Positions 9,090 through 17,680 of a DNA stretch of 64,000 bases are shown here, one piece after another (positions within the stretch are counted from its first letter, which is position 1; the number at the start of each line of letters is the position of its first letter). The stretch comes from Planctomycetota bacterium (GTDB lineage: Bacteria; Planctomycetota; UBA1135; UBA2386). A model generated the notes under the pieces. That model was given only the letters and a program-made list of their open reading frames with translations. It did not search any database and was not told the DNA's origin. The stretch spans positions 34,104-98,103 of the forward strand of contig JACKIB010000020.1 of the NCBI GenBank assembly GCA_020638695.1, in the 5' to 3' direction. Both the position numbers and the translations under genes were made by a program.

Positions 9090-11120
9090 TCAGCCGCTCG
9101 CGCAGAGCAGCGCCCCGGACGCGTGCACCTCCACCGTCCAGCCGGGTGGAACAACCGTGGTGCCGCCCGCCTCCTCGACGATCAGCGGGCCGTCGAGCGC
9201 GGTGCCGATACCGAGCTTCTCGCGGTCCAGCACGTCGACCTCCCGCCAGCCGTCGAGCCACACCGCGCGCCGCTCGATTCGAGGGTCACCGGCACCGTGC
9301 GGGGCGAGATCCAGCACCGGCTGGTCGACCAGGCCGGTCGCGACCAGCCGCAGATTGACGATCTCGAGGTCGTTGGTCGCGTCGGCGTAGCCGAACGTCT
9401 CCTCGTGCCGCGCATCGAACGCGCGACGCAGCGGCGTCCAGTCGACGTCGGTCGGCTCCCAGGTGATCGGTAACGTGAACGACTGCCCGGCGTAGCGGGC
9501 GTCGACCGAGAACGCGAAACGATGACGCTCGGGTGCGATGCCGTCGGCCCGGAGCAGGTCGCCGCCGCGCGCGCGGAGACGATCGGCCCGGGCACGGAGG
9601 TCGCCGAGGTCGAGCTGCGACAGGCGGCCACCCCAGACCTCGACCAGATCCCGGCGCATGTCGGCGAGCATCTGCCCCAGCGCGGAGACGTGACCGGGAT
9701 GCGGTGGCACCAGGACGCGTGACATGCCGAGCTCCGCGGCGACCAGGAACGCGTGCATCGGGCCGGCACCGCCGAACCCGACCAGCGCGAAGTCGCGCGG
9801 GTCGAAGCCGCGATGGACCGAGACCTCGCGCACCGCACCGGCCATCTTCGCCACCGCGATGCGCACCGCGGCATCCGCGAGCGCGACGACATCGGTCACC
9901 CCGAGATTCCGGCCCAGAGTCGCGAACGCACGCTCGGCGCGCTCGCGCTGCAGCACCAGACCACCGCTCAACGCGCGCGCGGTGGGCAGTCGCCCGAGCA
10001 GCAGGTTGGCGTCGGAGACCGTCGGCTCGGTGCCACCGCGGCCGTAGCAGGCGGGGCCCGGAACCGCCCCCGCGCTGCGCGGGCCGACACCGAGAGTGCC
10101 ATCGGGCTGCACCCACACGATCGACCCGCCGCCGGCGCCGATGGTGTGGATGTCGAGCTGCGGCATCTGCAACGGGTAGGCGTCGATCTGGTTGTCGTGC
10201 GACATCCGCGGGCGCCCGTCGTGGATCAGGGCGACGTCGGTGCTGGTGCCGCCCATGTCGAACGTCACCAGGTCGCGCACCCCGGCGTCGCCGGCCACCC
10301 GCAGCGCGCCCACCACGCCGCCGACCGGGCCGGACAGGAAGGTCCCGGCACACCGCTCGGCGGCGGCATCGAGGGTCATCGCGCCGCCGTTCGAGCCCAT
10401 GATGTCGACCGGCGCGACGACCCCGCGCTCGGCCAGCGCGTCGGCGAGACGGGTGAGGTAGGCGGTCATCACCGGCGTGAGGTAGGCGTTCAGCACGCAA
10501 GTTGACGTGCGCTCGAACTCGCCCCGCTCGGGCGCGAGCGCGGCCGAGGTCGAGACCGGGATCCCCGGAAGCGCCTCACGCAGCGCCGCCGCCGCGGCGA
10601 GCTCGTTGCCGGCGTTCACGTAACTGTTCACGAACGCGACCGCGATCGCCTCGGCGCCGCGGGCGGAGAGGGTCTCGGCCAGCGATGCCAGCGCGGCGGG
10701 GTCGAGCACTTCCAGCACCGTGCCGTCGGCGGCGGTGCGCTCGGCCACCTCGAGGCGCCGGTCGCGTGGCGCGATCGGCGGCGGGCGTTGCCAGGCCGCA
10801 TCGAACAGCCCGCCGGCGAGACGGCGGCACTTGCCGATCTCGAGCACGTCGCGGAATCCGGCGGTCGTCACCAACGCGGTGCGCGCCCCCTTGCGCTCGA
10901 GCAATGCGTTGGTCGCGATGGTGGTGCCGTGGACGAAGGCGCGGATCGCGGTCGGCGCGATGCCGAGCGCGGACAGCGCCTCGAGCACGCCGCGCCACTG
11001 CTCGCCCGGCAGCGACGGCACCTTGGCCAGGGCGAGCGCGCGCCCGTCGCCGGCGTAGGCCACGACGTCGGTGAACGTGCCCCCGACGTCGATGCCGACC
11101 AGGAATCCGGGCGCCGCCAT
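9090..11120 (-). CDS. hyuA: Hydantoinase/oxoprolinase subunit A
   Basis: ATP-dependent ring-opening subunit of 676 residues (HyuA / 5-oxoprolinase N-terminal half / acetone carboxylase beta-like). The start MAAPGFLVGIDVGGTFTD at 11120 overlaps the stop of hyuB in TGATG, whereas the longer frame adds an Arg-rich stretch typical of a shadow. The two ASKHA phosphate loops are GIDVGGTFTDVV (9-20) and VTFDMGGTSTDVAL, with the AGGGSIVWVQPDGTLGVGPRSAG loop between them. HyuA and HyuB together hydrolyse hydantoins, N-methylhydantoin or 5-oxoproline at the expense of ATP. The pair here, with a D-carbamoylase and carbamoylsarcosine-amidase-like genes nearby, argues for hydantoin/carbamoyl catabolism rather than 5-oxoproline, though the sequence alone does not decide. 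Confidence 0.93.
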   Translation of the reverse strand: MAAPGFLVGIDVGGTFTDVVAYAGDGRALALAKVPSLPGEQWRGVLEALSALGIAPTAIRAFVHGTTIATNALLERKGARTALVTTAGFRDVLEIGKCRRLAGGLFDAAWQRPPPIAPRDRRLEVAERTAADGTVLEVLDPAALASLAETLSARGAEAIAVAFVNSYVNAGNELAAAAALREALPGIPVSTSAALAPERGEFERTSTCVLNAYLTPVMTAYLTRLADALAERGVVAPVDIMGSNGGAMTLDAAAERCAGTFLSGPVGGVVGALRVAGDAGVRDLVTFDMGGTSTDVALIHDGRPRMSHDNQIDAYPLQMPQLDIHTIGAGGGSIVWVQPDGTLGVGPRSAGAVPGPACYGRGGTEPTVSDANLLLGRLPTARALSGGLVLQRERAERAFATLGRNLGVTDVVALADAAVRIAVAKMAGAVREVSVHRGFDPRDFALVGFGGAGPMHAFLVAAELGMSRVLVPPHPGHVSALGQMLADMRRDLVEVWGGRLSQLDLGDLRARADRLRARGGDLLRADGIAPERHRFAFSVDARYAGQSFTLPITWEPTDVDWTPLRRAFDARHEETFGYADATNDLEIVNLRLVATGLVDQPVLDLAPHGAGDPRIERRAVWLDGWREVDVLDREKLGIGTALDGPLIVEEAGGTTVVPPGWTVEVHASGALLCASG

Positions 11121-13126
11121 CACTGTGGCTCGCGGCGCACGACGCGCAACGTGACCTCGTCGCCGGGCGCGATCCCGAGCACCGAGCGCCCGACCGGGCC
11201 GAGCGCGAGCACGTCGTCGACGGCGCCCACTCGTGCCCATGCGCGCAGCGCCGCCCCACTGCTCGGGGTGGTCAGCTCGACGAGATCACCATCCTCGACC
11301 TCGAGCGCGCCGGCGAGCGCCGGCGGCAAGGTCAGGCGACGCCGCGATCGCTCGATGTCGTCGTCCGCCCGTGCGACCACCGGGGCGCGCAGCACTGCCG
11401 CGGCGAGACGCGCGCGCGCGGCCTCGGTCGCGTCGAGGTCCACCCCATCGGGGCCGAGCACCACGCCGTAGCGCCGCGCCGCCTGGTCGGCGTCGAGATA
11501 GCCGAGGGCGACGTCACTCGCCACCGCGCTCGCGGCGCGCGCGAGCGGGTCGCCGTGCCCGCCGCCACCGGAGGATTCCATCCGCACCACGTCGCCCGCG
11601 CGCAGCGCGAAGCCGCCGACCTTGCCCGGGACCGGAGAGGGCTCGATCGACACGCCGCCGCGCACCACGGTGAACCGGTTCGCCGCCCCGCTCGCGCCGC
11701 CGGCCACCCCGAACGGCGGGATCACGTTCTTGTCGGCGAGCACCGACAGGCTCGCGCCGTCGACCAGCACGCGCACCTCGCGTCGCAGGCCGAGCCCGCC
11801 GCGGTGCTCGCCGTCGCCGCACGAGCCCTCGCGCAGCGTGTGACGCTCGACCCGCAGCGGGCACTGCGCCTCGACCACCTCGACCGACTGCACCGCGTTG
11901 AAGTCGCCCTCGGGGAAGGCGCGCACCGCGTGGTTGCCGTCGCCGCGCGCGGTCGCCCCGGTGCCGCCGGCCGGGTACTCGTAGAGCAGGAAGATGCCGT
12001 CGCCGTCGGGGCGCGGACCCGAGACGTAGACGTGGTTCGCCCCGCCCTTCAGGTCCCCGACCAGTCGGTCAGGCATCGCGCGGCCGAGGGCGGAGACCAC
12101 CAGCCCACACATCAACGCACGGCACTCGACCATTCCGCCGCACGGCGCGGGCAGCGTGGCGTTCAGGAAGCTGCCGGGTGGGTTGACGATCGCGATCGGA
12201 TTGAACGAGCCGTGGTTGACCGGCGTGTCCGGGTCGAGGAAGGACTTGACGATGCTCGCCACCGCGTTGAATGCCATCGCCGGCCCGACGTTGGTCGGCC
12301 CCATCGTCTGCGGCGACGAGCCGGTGAAGTCGGCCTCGATGCGGTCGCCGTCGATGGTGAGCGCAAGGCGCCCGACCAGCGGCTCGTCCCCGTGACCATC
12401 GTTGTCGAGGTAGCCCTCGGCCTGGTAGGTGCCGTCCGGCACCGCCGCGATTCGCTCGCGCATCACGCGCTCGGCTCCCGCGATCAGCGTCTCCACCGCG
12501 TCGAGCAGCGTGTCGCCACCGAAGCGGTCGAACAGGCGGCGCAGGTGCTCGGCGGCCTTGCGCGAGGTGCCGAGCATGGTGTTGAAGTCGCCCCGGCGCT
12601 CGCGCGCGATGCGCATGTTGTCGAACAGCAGACCGAGGAAGGCGTCGTTCATGCGCCCGCGCTCGCAGATACGAGTGGGCGTGATGCGCAGCCCCTCCTG
12701 GTACACCTCGCGCACCCGACCCGACAGGCTCCCCGGTGTCATCCCGCCGACGTCGCCCCAGTGACAGCGCGTCGCCGCGAACAGCGCGAGACGGCCGCGA
12801 TCGAACACCGGGTAGAGCATCAGCACGTCGTTGAGATGCGTGCCGCCGGTATAGGGATCGTTGTGCAGGAAGATGTCGCCCTCGTGGATGTCGTCGGCGA
12901 ACGCCTCGACGATGCGGGCGGTGGAGTACGGCACGGCGAAGATGTGGATCGGGTTGTCGGCGGCACCCTGGGCCACCAGCCGGCCGTCGGCCGCGACCAG
13001 CGCGCAGGAGAAGTCGTGCCCCTCGTAGATGATCGACGAGTACGAGGAGCGAATGACGTTCGCGCGCATCTCGTGGACCACCGCGATCAGGGACTCGCGG
13101 ATCAACTCGAGCTGGCCGATGCTCAT
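11120..13126 (-). CDS. hyuB: Hydantoinase/oxoprolinase subunit B with a C-terminal extension
   Basis: Partner subunit of HyuA, 668 residues from the ATG at 13126. Its first ~550 residues are a standard HyuB: MSIGQLELIRESLIAVVHEM, YEGHDFSCALVAADGRLVAQ, HEGDIFLHNDPYTGGTHLND, the zinc-site region TRCHWGDVGGMTPGS, and the C-terminal SGGGGHGDPLARA. After that it keeps an extra ~95-residue segment ending in a compact beta-rich module (VEDGDLVELTTPSSGA ... SVLGIAPGDEVTLRVVRR), longer than the 510-580 residues usual for single-subunit HyuB. The 1-nt overlap with hyuA and the 4-nt gap from the small membrane-protein gene upstream make one operon. Substrate as for hyuA: undetermined. Confidence 0.92.
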   Translation of the reverse strand: MSIGQLELIRESLIAVVHEMRANVIRSSYSSIIYEGHDFSCALVAADGRLVAQGAADNPIHIFAVPYSTARIVEAFADDIHEGDIFLHNDPYTGGTHLNDVLMLYPVFDRGRLALFAATRCHWGDVGGMTPGSLSGRVREVYQEGLRITPTRICERGRMNDAFLGLLFDNMRIARERRGDFNTMLGTSRKAAEHLRRLFDRFGGDTLLDAVETLIAGAERVMRERIAAVPDGTYQAEGYLDNDGHGDEPLVGRLALTIDGDRIEADFTGSSPQTMGPTNVGPAMAFNAVASIVKSFLDPDTPVNHGSFNPIAIVNPPGSFLNATLPAPCGGMVECRALMCGLVVSALGRAMPDRLVGDLKGGANHVYVSGPRPDGDGIFLLYEYPAGGTGATARGDGNHAVRAFPEGDFNAVQSVEVVEAQCPLRVERHTLREGSCGDGEHRGGLGLRREVRVLVDGASLSVLADKNVIPPFGVAGGASGAANRFTVVRGGVSIEPSPVPGKVGGFALRAGDVVRMESSGGGGHGDPLARAASAVASDVALGYLDADQAARRYGVVLGPDGVDLDATEAARARLAAAVLRAPVVARADDDIERSRRRLTLPPALAGALEVEDGDLVELTTPSSGAALRAWARVGAVDDVLALGPVGRSVLGIAPGDEVTLRVVRREPQ

Positions 13127-13130
13127 GCCG

Positions 13131-13535
13131 TCACTCGTTGCGCGTCCGGCGAAGCGTCCACAGCGCGAGCGACACCAGCACGACGGTGACCGCGTGCAGC
13201 CACACCAGCCGGTCGAGCGCGGCGTGCTCGGCGGGCGAGAGCGCGAGCCCCGACGGCACGTCGGCGATCCAGGGTCGCAGCAGCGTGTAGAGGGCGATCT
13301 GGCTCGCCGCGGCAAGATAGAAGGCCGGCGCCGCGATGCGCACTCGCATGGGAAGGCCGATGCAGACCACGATGTCGAGCACGAGATAGACGACGTCGAG
13401 CACCCGCCAGTGCATCGGCGTGCTCGCCCAGCTCGTACCGGTCGCCCCCAGCATGCTCTGCAGGTGCGCCATCGCGCCGAGACCGTAGAGCACCGCCACC
13501 CCCCACAGGACGACGATGGCCAGCGTGCGCCTCAT
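13131..13535 (-). CDS. Small four-helix membrane protein of unknown function
   Basis: Protein of 134 residues with four predicted membrane spans (about 4-24, 42-62, 66-86 and 112-128) and short basic loops (MRRT at the N-terminus, LRRTRNE at the C-terminus), giving an N-in/C-in topology. I recognise no catalytic or transport motif. It ends four bases before hyuB starts, so it is almost certainly co-transcribed and may be coupled to the hydantoinase. It could be a membrane tether or simply a passenger. The start at 13535 has the only convincing hydrophobic N-terminus. Confidence 0.75.
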   Translation of the reverse strand: MRRTLAIVVLWGVAVLYGLGAMAHLQSMLGATGTSWASTPMHWRVLDVVYLVLDIVVCIGLPMRVRIAAPAFYLAAASQIALYTLLRPWIADVPSGLALSPAEHAALDRLVWLHAVTVVLVSLALWTLRRTRNE

Positions 13536-13565
13536 CGACTCGCCGCTCGCTGCCGCACCGGGCGC

Positions 13566-14585
13566 TCACAGCGCTGCCGCGAGGATCCACATCGGCCCGT
13601 CTCCGACCTGGACCCGGGCGACACGCCGGAGCAAGCCGGTCGCCGGATCGATGCGATAGGTCTGCAGCGTCGCCGTCTCCAGTCCGCCCGCGAGCAGGAA
13701 GCGCCCGCTCGGGGTGACCTCGATCACCCGCGGAACCGCATCCGCCGGCGCGTGGCCGATGACGGTGAGCCGGCCGTCGCGCGGATCGACCCGCATACAG
13801 GCGATGGTGTCGTGGCCGCGGTTCGGCGCGTAGAGGAACCGCCCACACGGCGTGATGCGGATCTGCGCGCACTTGCTCGCGCCGTGGAAGCCGGGTGGCA
13901 GGGTGGAGACGGTCTGCACCGGGGTCAGGGTTCCGCTCTCGGCATCGAGCGACCACACGGTCACGCTGCATCCCTGCTCGTTGCTGGTGTAGAGGCGGTC
14001 GAGCCTCGGGTGCAGGCAGAAATGGCGTGGCCCGAGCGGTCCGGGCGGGTCCGCGCGCGGGGGGTCGCGCGGCGTCAACGCTCCGGTCGCGGCGTCGAAC
14101 CGGAACTGCGCGATGGTGTTCCAACCGTCCTCGCGCGAGATGTGCGGCGCGAACGCGAAGCGATTGGTGCGCTCGGTCGCGAGCATGTGGGCGCCGGTCG
14201 CGGTGCGCAGCCACTGCACCGGCTCGCCGCTCACCGCGCCGGAATCGTCCACCCGATGCACCGCCAGCGCGCCGGCGTTGTAGTAGGCGGAGAAGAGCCA
14301 GCGGCGGGTGGCGTCGAGCGCGAGGCAACACGGGTCGGACGGAAGTGCCGCCTCGCCGATCTGATCGAGCGCGCCGGTGGTCGGGTCGACCCGGTAGCTC
14401 GCGAGGCACGGCGTCCCGCGCCGGCCGACGTGCAGCACCCGCGCCGGCGCGTCGAGGGCGAGTGGCGCCGGCCGCCCCGACACCGCGGTGCGCGCCGCCG
14501 GCCGCAGCTCGCCGTCGCGTGGATCGAGAACGTAAGCCGCGATCTCGTCCTGCTCCCACAGCGAAACCAGCACGATCTGGCTCAT
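13566..14585 (-). CDS. Lactonase family beta-propeller (6-phosphogluconolactonase / Pgl fold)
   Basis: Protein of 339 residues with the seven-bladed lactonase fold (PF10282). Repeated blades read 'P...LALDATRRWLFSAYYNAGALAVHRVD', 'PRHFCLHPRLDRLYTSNEQGCSVTVWSLD', 'CAQIRITPCGRFLYAPNRGHDTIACMRVD' and 'PRVIEVTPSGRFLLAGGLETATLQTYRID' (given in part). The histidine and arginine positions conserved in bacterial Pgl (in FCLHP and NRGHDTIA) are present. No signal peptide, so cytosolic. Members hydrolyse 6-phosphogluconolactone or other sugar lactones; many are uncharacterised. It is not part of a pentose-phosphate operon here, so another lactone is possible. Confidence 0.85.
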   Translation of the reverse strand: MSQIVLVSLWEQDEIAAYVLDPRDGELRPAARTAVSGRPAPLALDAPARVLHVGRRGTPCLASYRVDPTTGALDQIGEAALPSDPCCLALDATRRWLFSAYYNAGALAVHRVDDSGAVSGEPVQWLRTATGAHMLATERTNRFAFAPHISREDGWNTIAQFRFDAATGALTPRDPPRADPPGPLGPRHFCLHPRLDRLYTSNEQGCSVTVWSLDAESGTLTPVQTVSTLPPGFHGASKCAQIRITPCGRFLYAPNRGHDTIACMRVDPRDGRLTVIGHAPADAVPRVIEVTPSGRFLLAGGLETATLQTYRIDPATGLLRRVARVQVGDGPMWILAAAL

Positions 14586-14667
14586 CGGGCTCCCCTCCGT
14601 CGCGACGCGGCGAGGCTATCACGGACCGTCGACGCGAGCACTCGGCCCGGTCGAGCTGCCACACCCG

Positions 14668-15522
14668 CTACCGCAGACCGATGATCACCACGCTCGGCAC
14701 CACCAGCGCGACCGCCAGCGCCACCCGCCGGTCGAGGGCCTGCTCGCCGAAGACGAAGCGCCCGAGCAGCAGCGTGAACAGCGGCGAGCAGGCGACGATC
14801 GGGCTCACCACCACCAGGTCCTGGGTGAGCAGCGCGGTGTTCAGGACCAGCACCGCGATGCTGTAGGCGAGGCCGGTCCCGATCAGCCACACGAGCCCGG
14901 CGCGCGGAATCGGCACGCGCTTTCGGCGCACGCGGAGATCGTTGCCGAGCGCGAGCGGGAACGACACCGTGTAGGCGACGAGGGCGACGAAGAAAGGATT
15001 GGGCAGGATGTCGAGGCCGATCTTGGCCAGGGCGTGGGCGAGGCTACGCAGGAACGCGGCACCGATCGGCAGCAGCAGCGCCCACAACGGCCAGGCCCGA
15101 CTCGCCCGACCGCGCCAGGTCAGCGTCACCACCCCGGCCACGATCCCGGCGGTACCGACGCCGACCTCCCAACCGAGAGTCTCGCCGAGCAGGACGATGC
15201 CGAGCCCGACGCCGAGGAGCGGCGCGGTCGCCGACAGCGTGCTGGCGACGGTGGGACCGAGAATGCGGGTCCCCGCCATGCCGAGGTTCGCCGACAGCAG
15301 CGGGCGGAACAGCCCGATCGCGGCGAGCAGCGGCAGCGCCGGCGAGGTCCAGAACCACGACTCGAGATAGAGCGGCGCGGTCAGCCAGTACAGGACCGTG
15401 CCGGTGCCGATCTGGAACAGCGTCGCGGTCTGGGAGTCGACATGGCGCAGCGCGAGGCGCGAGAGCTGGTTGCCGATCGCGAACAACAGCGCCCCGGTGA
15501 GCGGCAACAACAGCGCGCTCAT
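14668..15522 (-). CDS. EamA/DMT-superfamily transporter
   Basis: Inner-membrane protein of 284 residues with ten hydrophobic segments in two EamA halves; the second half repeats the first around residues 145-284. The start MSALLLPLTGALLFAIGNQLS fits the first helix. Typical DMT signatures are TVASTLSATAPLLGVGLGIVLLGE in the first repeat and LVVVSPIVACSPLFTLLLGRFVFGE in the second, including the conserved Glu. Such proteins export metabolites such as amino acids or nucleosides. The substrate cannot be predicted. It is divergent from the 2OG oxygenase gene 86 bp away. Confidence 0.9.
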   Translation of the reverse strand: MSALLLPLTGALLFAIGNQLSRLALRHVDSQTATLFQIGTGTVLYWLTAPLYLESWFWTSPALPLLAAIGLFRPLLSANLGMAGTRILGPTVASTLSATAPLLGVGLGIVLLGETLGWEVGVGTAGIVAGVVTLTWRGRASRAWPLWALLLPIGAAFLRSLAHALAKIGLDILPNPFFVALVAYTVSFPLALGNDLRVRRKRVPIPRAGLVWLIGTGLAYSIAVLVLNTALLTQDLVVVSPIVACSPLFTLLLGRFVFGEQALDRRVALAVALVVPSVVIIGLR

Positions 15523-15608
15523 CGGGCGCGCGCGCCGTCGGCGCTGGCAACGCCCGCGCGCGGAGCGTAGATTCCGGACCCGGGCAGGGCACCGCGGGGG
15601 TTCCGCCG

Positions 15609-16622
15609 ATGCACGAGCACCCCATTCCGGTCATCGACGTGCGCGACCACCTCGCCGGCCGACCCGGCGCGCTGCGCCGCGCCGCGGCCGAGTTGCGCCA
15701 CGCGCTCGAGCGAGTCGGCTTCTACTATCTCCGCGGTCACGATGTCTCCCCCGAGCTGACGGCGGCGGTGTTCGCCGAATGCCGCCGGTTCCACGCCCAG
15801 CCGCTGGCGGCGAAGATCGCACTGCGCGCGAACGAGCACAATGTCGGCTACATGCCGGTCAACGGCTACGTCTCGCGCAGCTCGCGGGTGGAGCAGGCGC
15901 GAAAGCCGAACCTGGTCGAGGCGTTCTTCGTCAAGCGCGACCTGCCCGCCGACCATCCGGACGTGGTCGCCAACAAGCGGTTTCGCGGCGCCAATCAGTG
16001 GCCGGACACGCTGCCGGGGTTCCGCGAGACGGTGGTGGCGTATTGCGACGCGATGGAGACGCTCTGCCTGCGAATGCTGCCGGTCTACGCGGTCGCGCTC
16101 GACCTCCCGGCAGACCACTTCGACGACGCCTTTCGCGAGCCCCAGTACACGCTGCGGATGTCGCACTACCCACCGGCGGAGGTCGGTGAGGCGGACCAGT
16201 TCGGGGTCGCACCACACACCGACTCCAGCTTCCTCACCATGCTGGCGCAGTCGGAGCTCCCGGGTCTCTCCATCCGCACCGCCGACGGCGAGTGGATCGA
16301 TGCCCCGATCGTCGACGGCACCTTCATCGTGAACTCGGGCGACATGCTGCGCCGGTGGACCAACCATCGGTTCCTGTCGACCCCGCATCGCGTGATCAAT
16401 CGCAACCCCGGTCGCGACCGCTACGCGATTCCCTATTTCTTCGACGCGAGCATCGACTACCCGATGGCCTGCCTGCCCACCTGCTGCGACGTGGACGAGC
16501 CGCCGCGCTACCAGCCGGTGACCTATGCCCAGTACATGGCCTGGTTCACGAGCCAGTACGACCACATTCGCGCGAGGGATCCGGCCGAGGTGCCGAATCC
16601 GGGGACGCCGACGGTCGCTTGA
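15609..16622 (+). CDS. 2-oxoglutarate/Fe(II) oxygenase, isopenicillin-N-synthase-like
   Basis: Cytosolic non-heme iron enzyme of 337 residues. The N-terminal DIOX_N domain starts IPVIDVRDHLAG and contains GFYYLRGHDVSPEL. The C-terminal double-stranded beta-helix has the iron triad H203 and D205 (APHTDSSFLTML) and H260 (LSTPHRVINR), with R271 of the RYAIPYF strand in the position that binds 2-oxoglutarate carboxylate. The size matches plant and bacterial IPNS-like dioxygenases that hydroxylate or oxidise small molecules. The following hydroxyacid dehydrogenase is on the same strand 109 bp away and could act on its product. Substrate unknown; there is no antibiotic gene cluster around it. Confidence 0.9.
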   Translation: MHEHPIPVIDVRDHLAGRPGALRRAAAELRHALERVGFYYLRGHDVSPELTAAVFAECRRFHAQPLAAKIALRANEHNVGYMPVNGYVSRSSRVEQARKPNLVEAFFVKRDLPADHPDVVANKRFRGANQWPDTLPGFRETVVAYCDAMETLCLRMLPVYAVALDLPADHFDDAFREPQYTLRMSHYPPAEVGEADQFGVAPHTDSSFLTMLAQSELPGLSIRTADGEWIDAPIVDGTFIVNSGDMLRRWTNHRFLSTPHRVINRNPGRDRYAIPYFFDASIDYPMACLPTCCDVDEPPRYQPVTYAQYMAWFTSQYDHIRARDPAEVPNPGTPTVA

Positions 16623-16731
16623 CCCCGGGGCGGAGCCGGTCGGCGCGCCGCCGACGCGAGTCGGGTGCGGACGCCACCGCCCGGGCGTCGCTCTGCTACG
16701 CTGCGCCATCTCCTCGCGACGGGCACCCGGT

Positions 16732-17622
16732 ATGCGCATCGGATTCATCGGCCTCGGCAACATGGGCGCGCCGCTCGCGCGCCGCCTCGTCCCCCACGGC
16801 GGTCTCACCGTCCACGACCGCGACCCCGCGGTGGCGCGCGCCCTGGCGGCCGAGAACGTGGTCTCGGTCTCGACTCCCGCGGAGGTCGGCGCCCGGTCCG
16901 ATCTCGTGCTCACCTGCCTGCCCACCTCGGCCCACGTCGAGGAAGTGATCTTCGGCGCCGACGGTGTGGCGTCCACCCTCGCCGCCGACGGCATCGTCGT
17001 CGACATGACGACCGGCGATCCGGCGTGCACCCGCGACATGGCGGCGCGCCTCGCCGAGACCGACCGCCACCTGGTCGACGCTCCGGTGAGCGGGGGGCCA
17101 CGCGGCGCGAACGAGGGCACCATCGCAATCATGGTCGGCGCCTCGGACGCACTGCTGGCGCGGGTCAAACCCGTCCTCGATCGCATCAGCGTGAACGTGG
17201 TTCACGCCGGCGCGGTCGGCGCCGGGCACGCGATCAAGGCCGGCAACAACCTGCTGAACCTGGTGTGCCGGCTCGCGACGTTCGAGGTGGTCTCGATGCT
17301 GGTCCGTGACGGTGTCGACCCCGAGCGCGCGGTTGCAATCATCCAAAAGAGCTCGGGCAGGAACTACGCCACCGAGATCACACTTCCCGACAACATCCTG
17401 TCGGGCAAGATGCACCAGGGATTCACCGTCGGCCTGATGCGCAAGGACGCCAGCCTCGCGCTCGACATCGCCCGCGCGGTCGATGCACCGATGCCGCTCG
17501 GCAACCTCGCCCGAGAGCTGCTACAGGTCGTTCACAACGCCCACGGCGCGAACGCCGACATGAGCGCGGTCGCCCTCACCTACGAGCAACTCACCGGCGC
17601 CCGGATCCGCCCCACCCCGTAA
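16732..17622 (+). CDS. NAD(P)-dependent beta-hydroxyacid dehydrogenase (3-hydroxyisobutyrate dehydrogenase family)
   Basis: Enzyme of 296 residues, the standard family length. The Rossmann loop GLGNMG is at residues 7-12 of MRIGFIGLGNMG, the substrate-binding signature DAPVSGGPRGANEGT at 117-130, and the catalytic lysine K169 with N173 in HAIKAGNNLL. The ATG at 16732 is chosen over an ORF reaching further upstream because the Rossmann strand must be N-terminal. The family covers 3-hydroxyisobutyrate, tartronate semialdehyde, 2-(hydroxymethyl)glutarate and related acids; which one applies is not resolved. A 6-bp-stem hairpin (17623-17639) follows the stop directly but has no T-tract. Confidence 0.9.
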   Translation: MRIGFIGLGNMGAPLARRLVPHGGLTVHDRDPAVARALAAENVVSVSTPAEVGARSDLVLTCLPTSAHVEEVIFGADGVASTLAADGIVVDMTTGDPACTRDMAARLAETDRHLVDAPVSGGPRGANEGTIAIMVGASDALLARVKPVLDRISVNVVHAGAVGAGHAIKAGNNLLNLVCRLATFEVVSMLVRDGVDPERAVAIIQKSSGRNYATEITLPDNILSGKMHQGFTVGLMRKDASLALDIARAVDAPMPLGNLARELLQVVHNAHGANADMSAVALTYEQLTGARIRPTP

Positions 17623-17680
17623 CCCGAGCGCAACTCGGGAAGGGGTGATCGCGGGGGCCGCACCTCCCGGCGCCGGCGCC

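Noticed and set aside
17623..17639. Intrinsic terminator after the beta-hydroxyacid dehydrogenase
   Set aside because: CCCGAG/CTCGGG forms a hairpin right after the stop, but no T-run follows; not called as a terminator.
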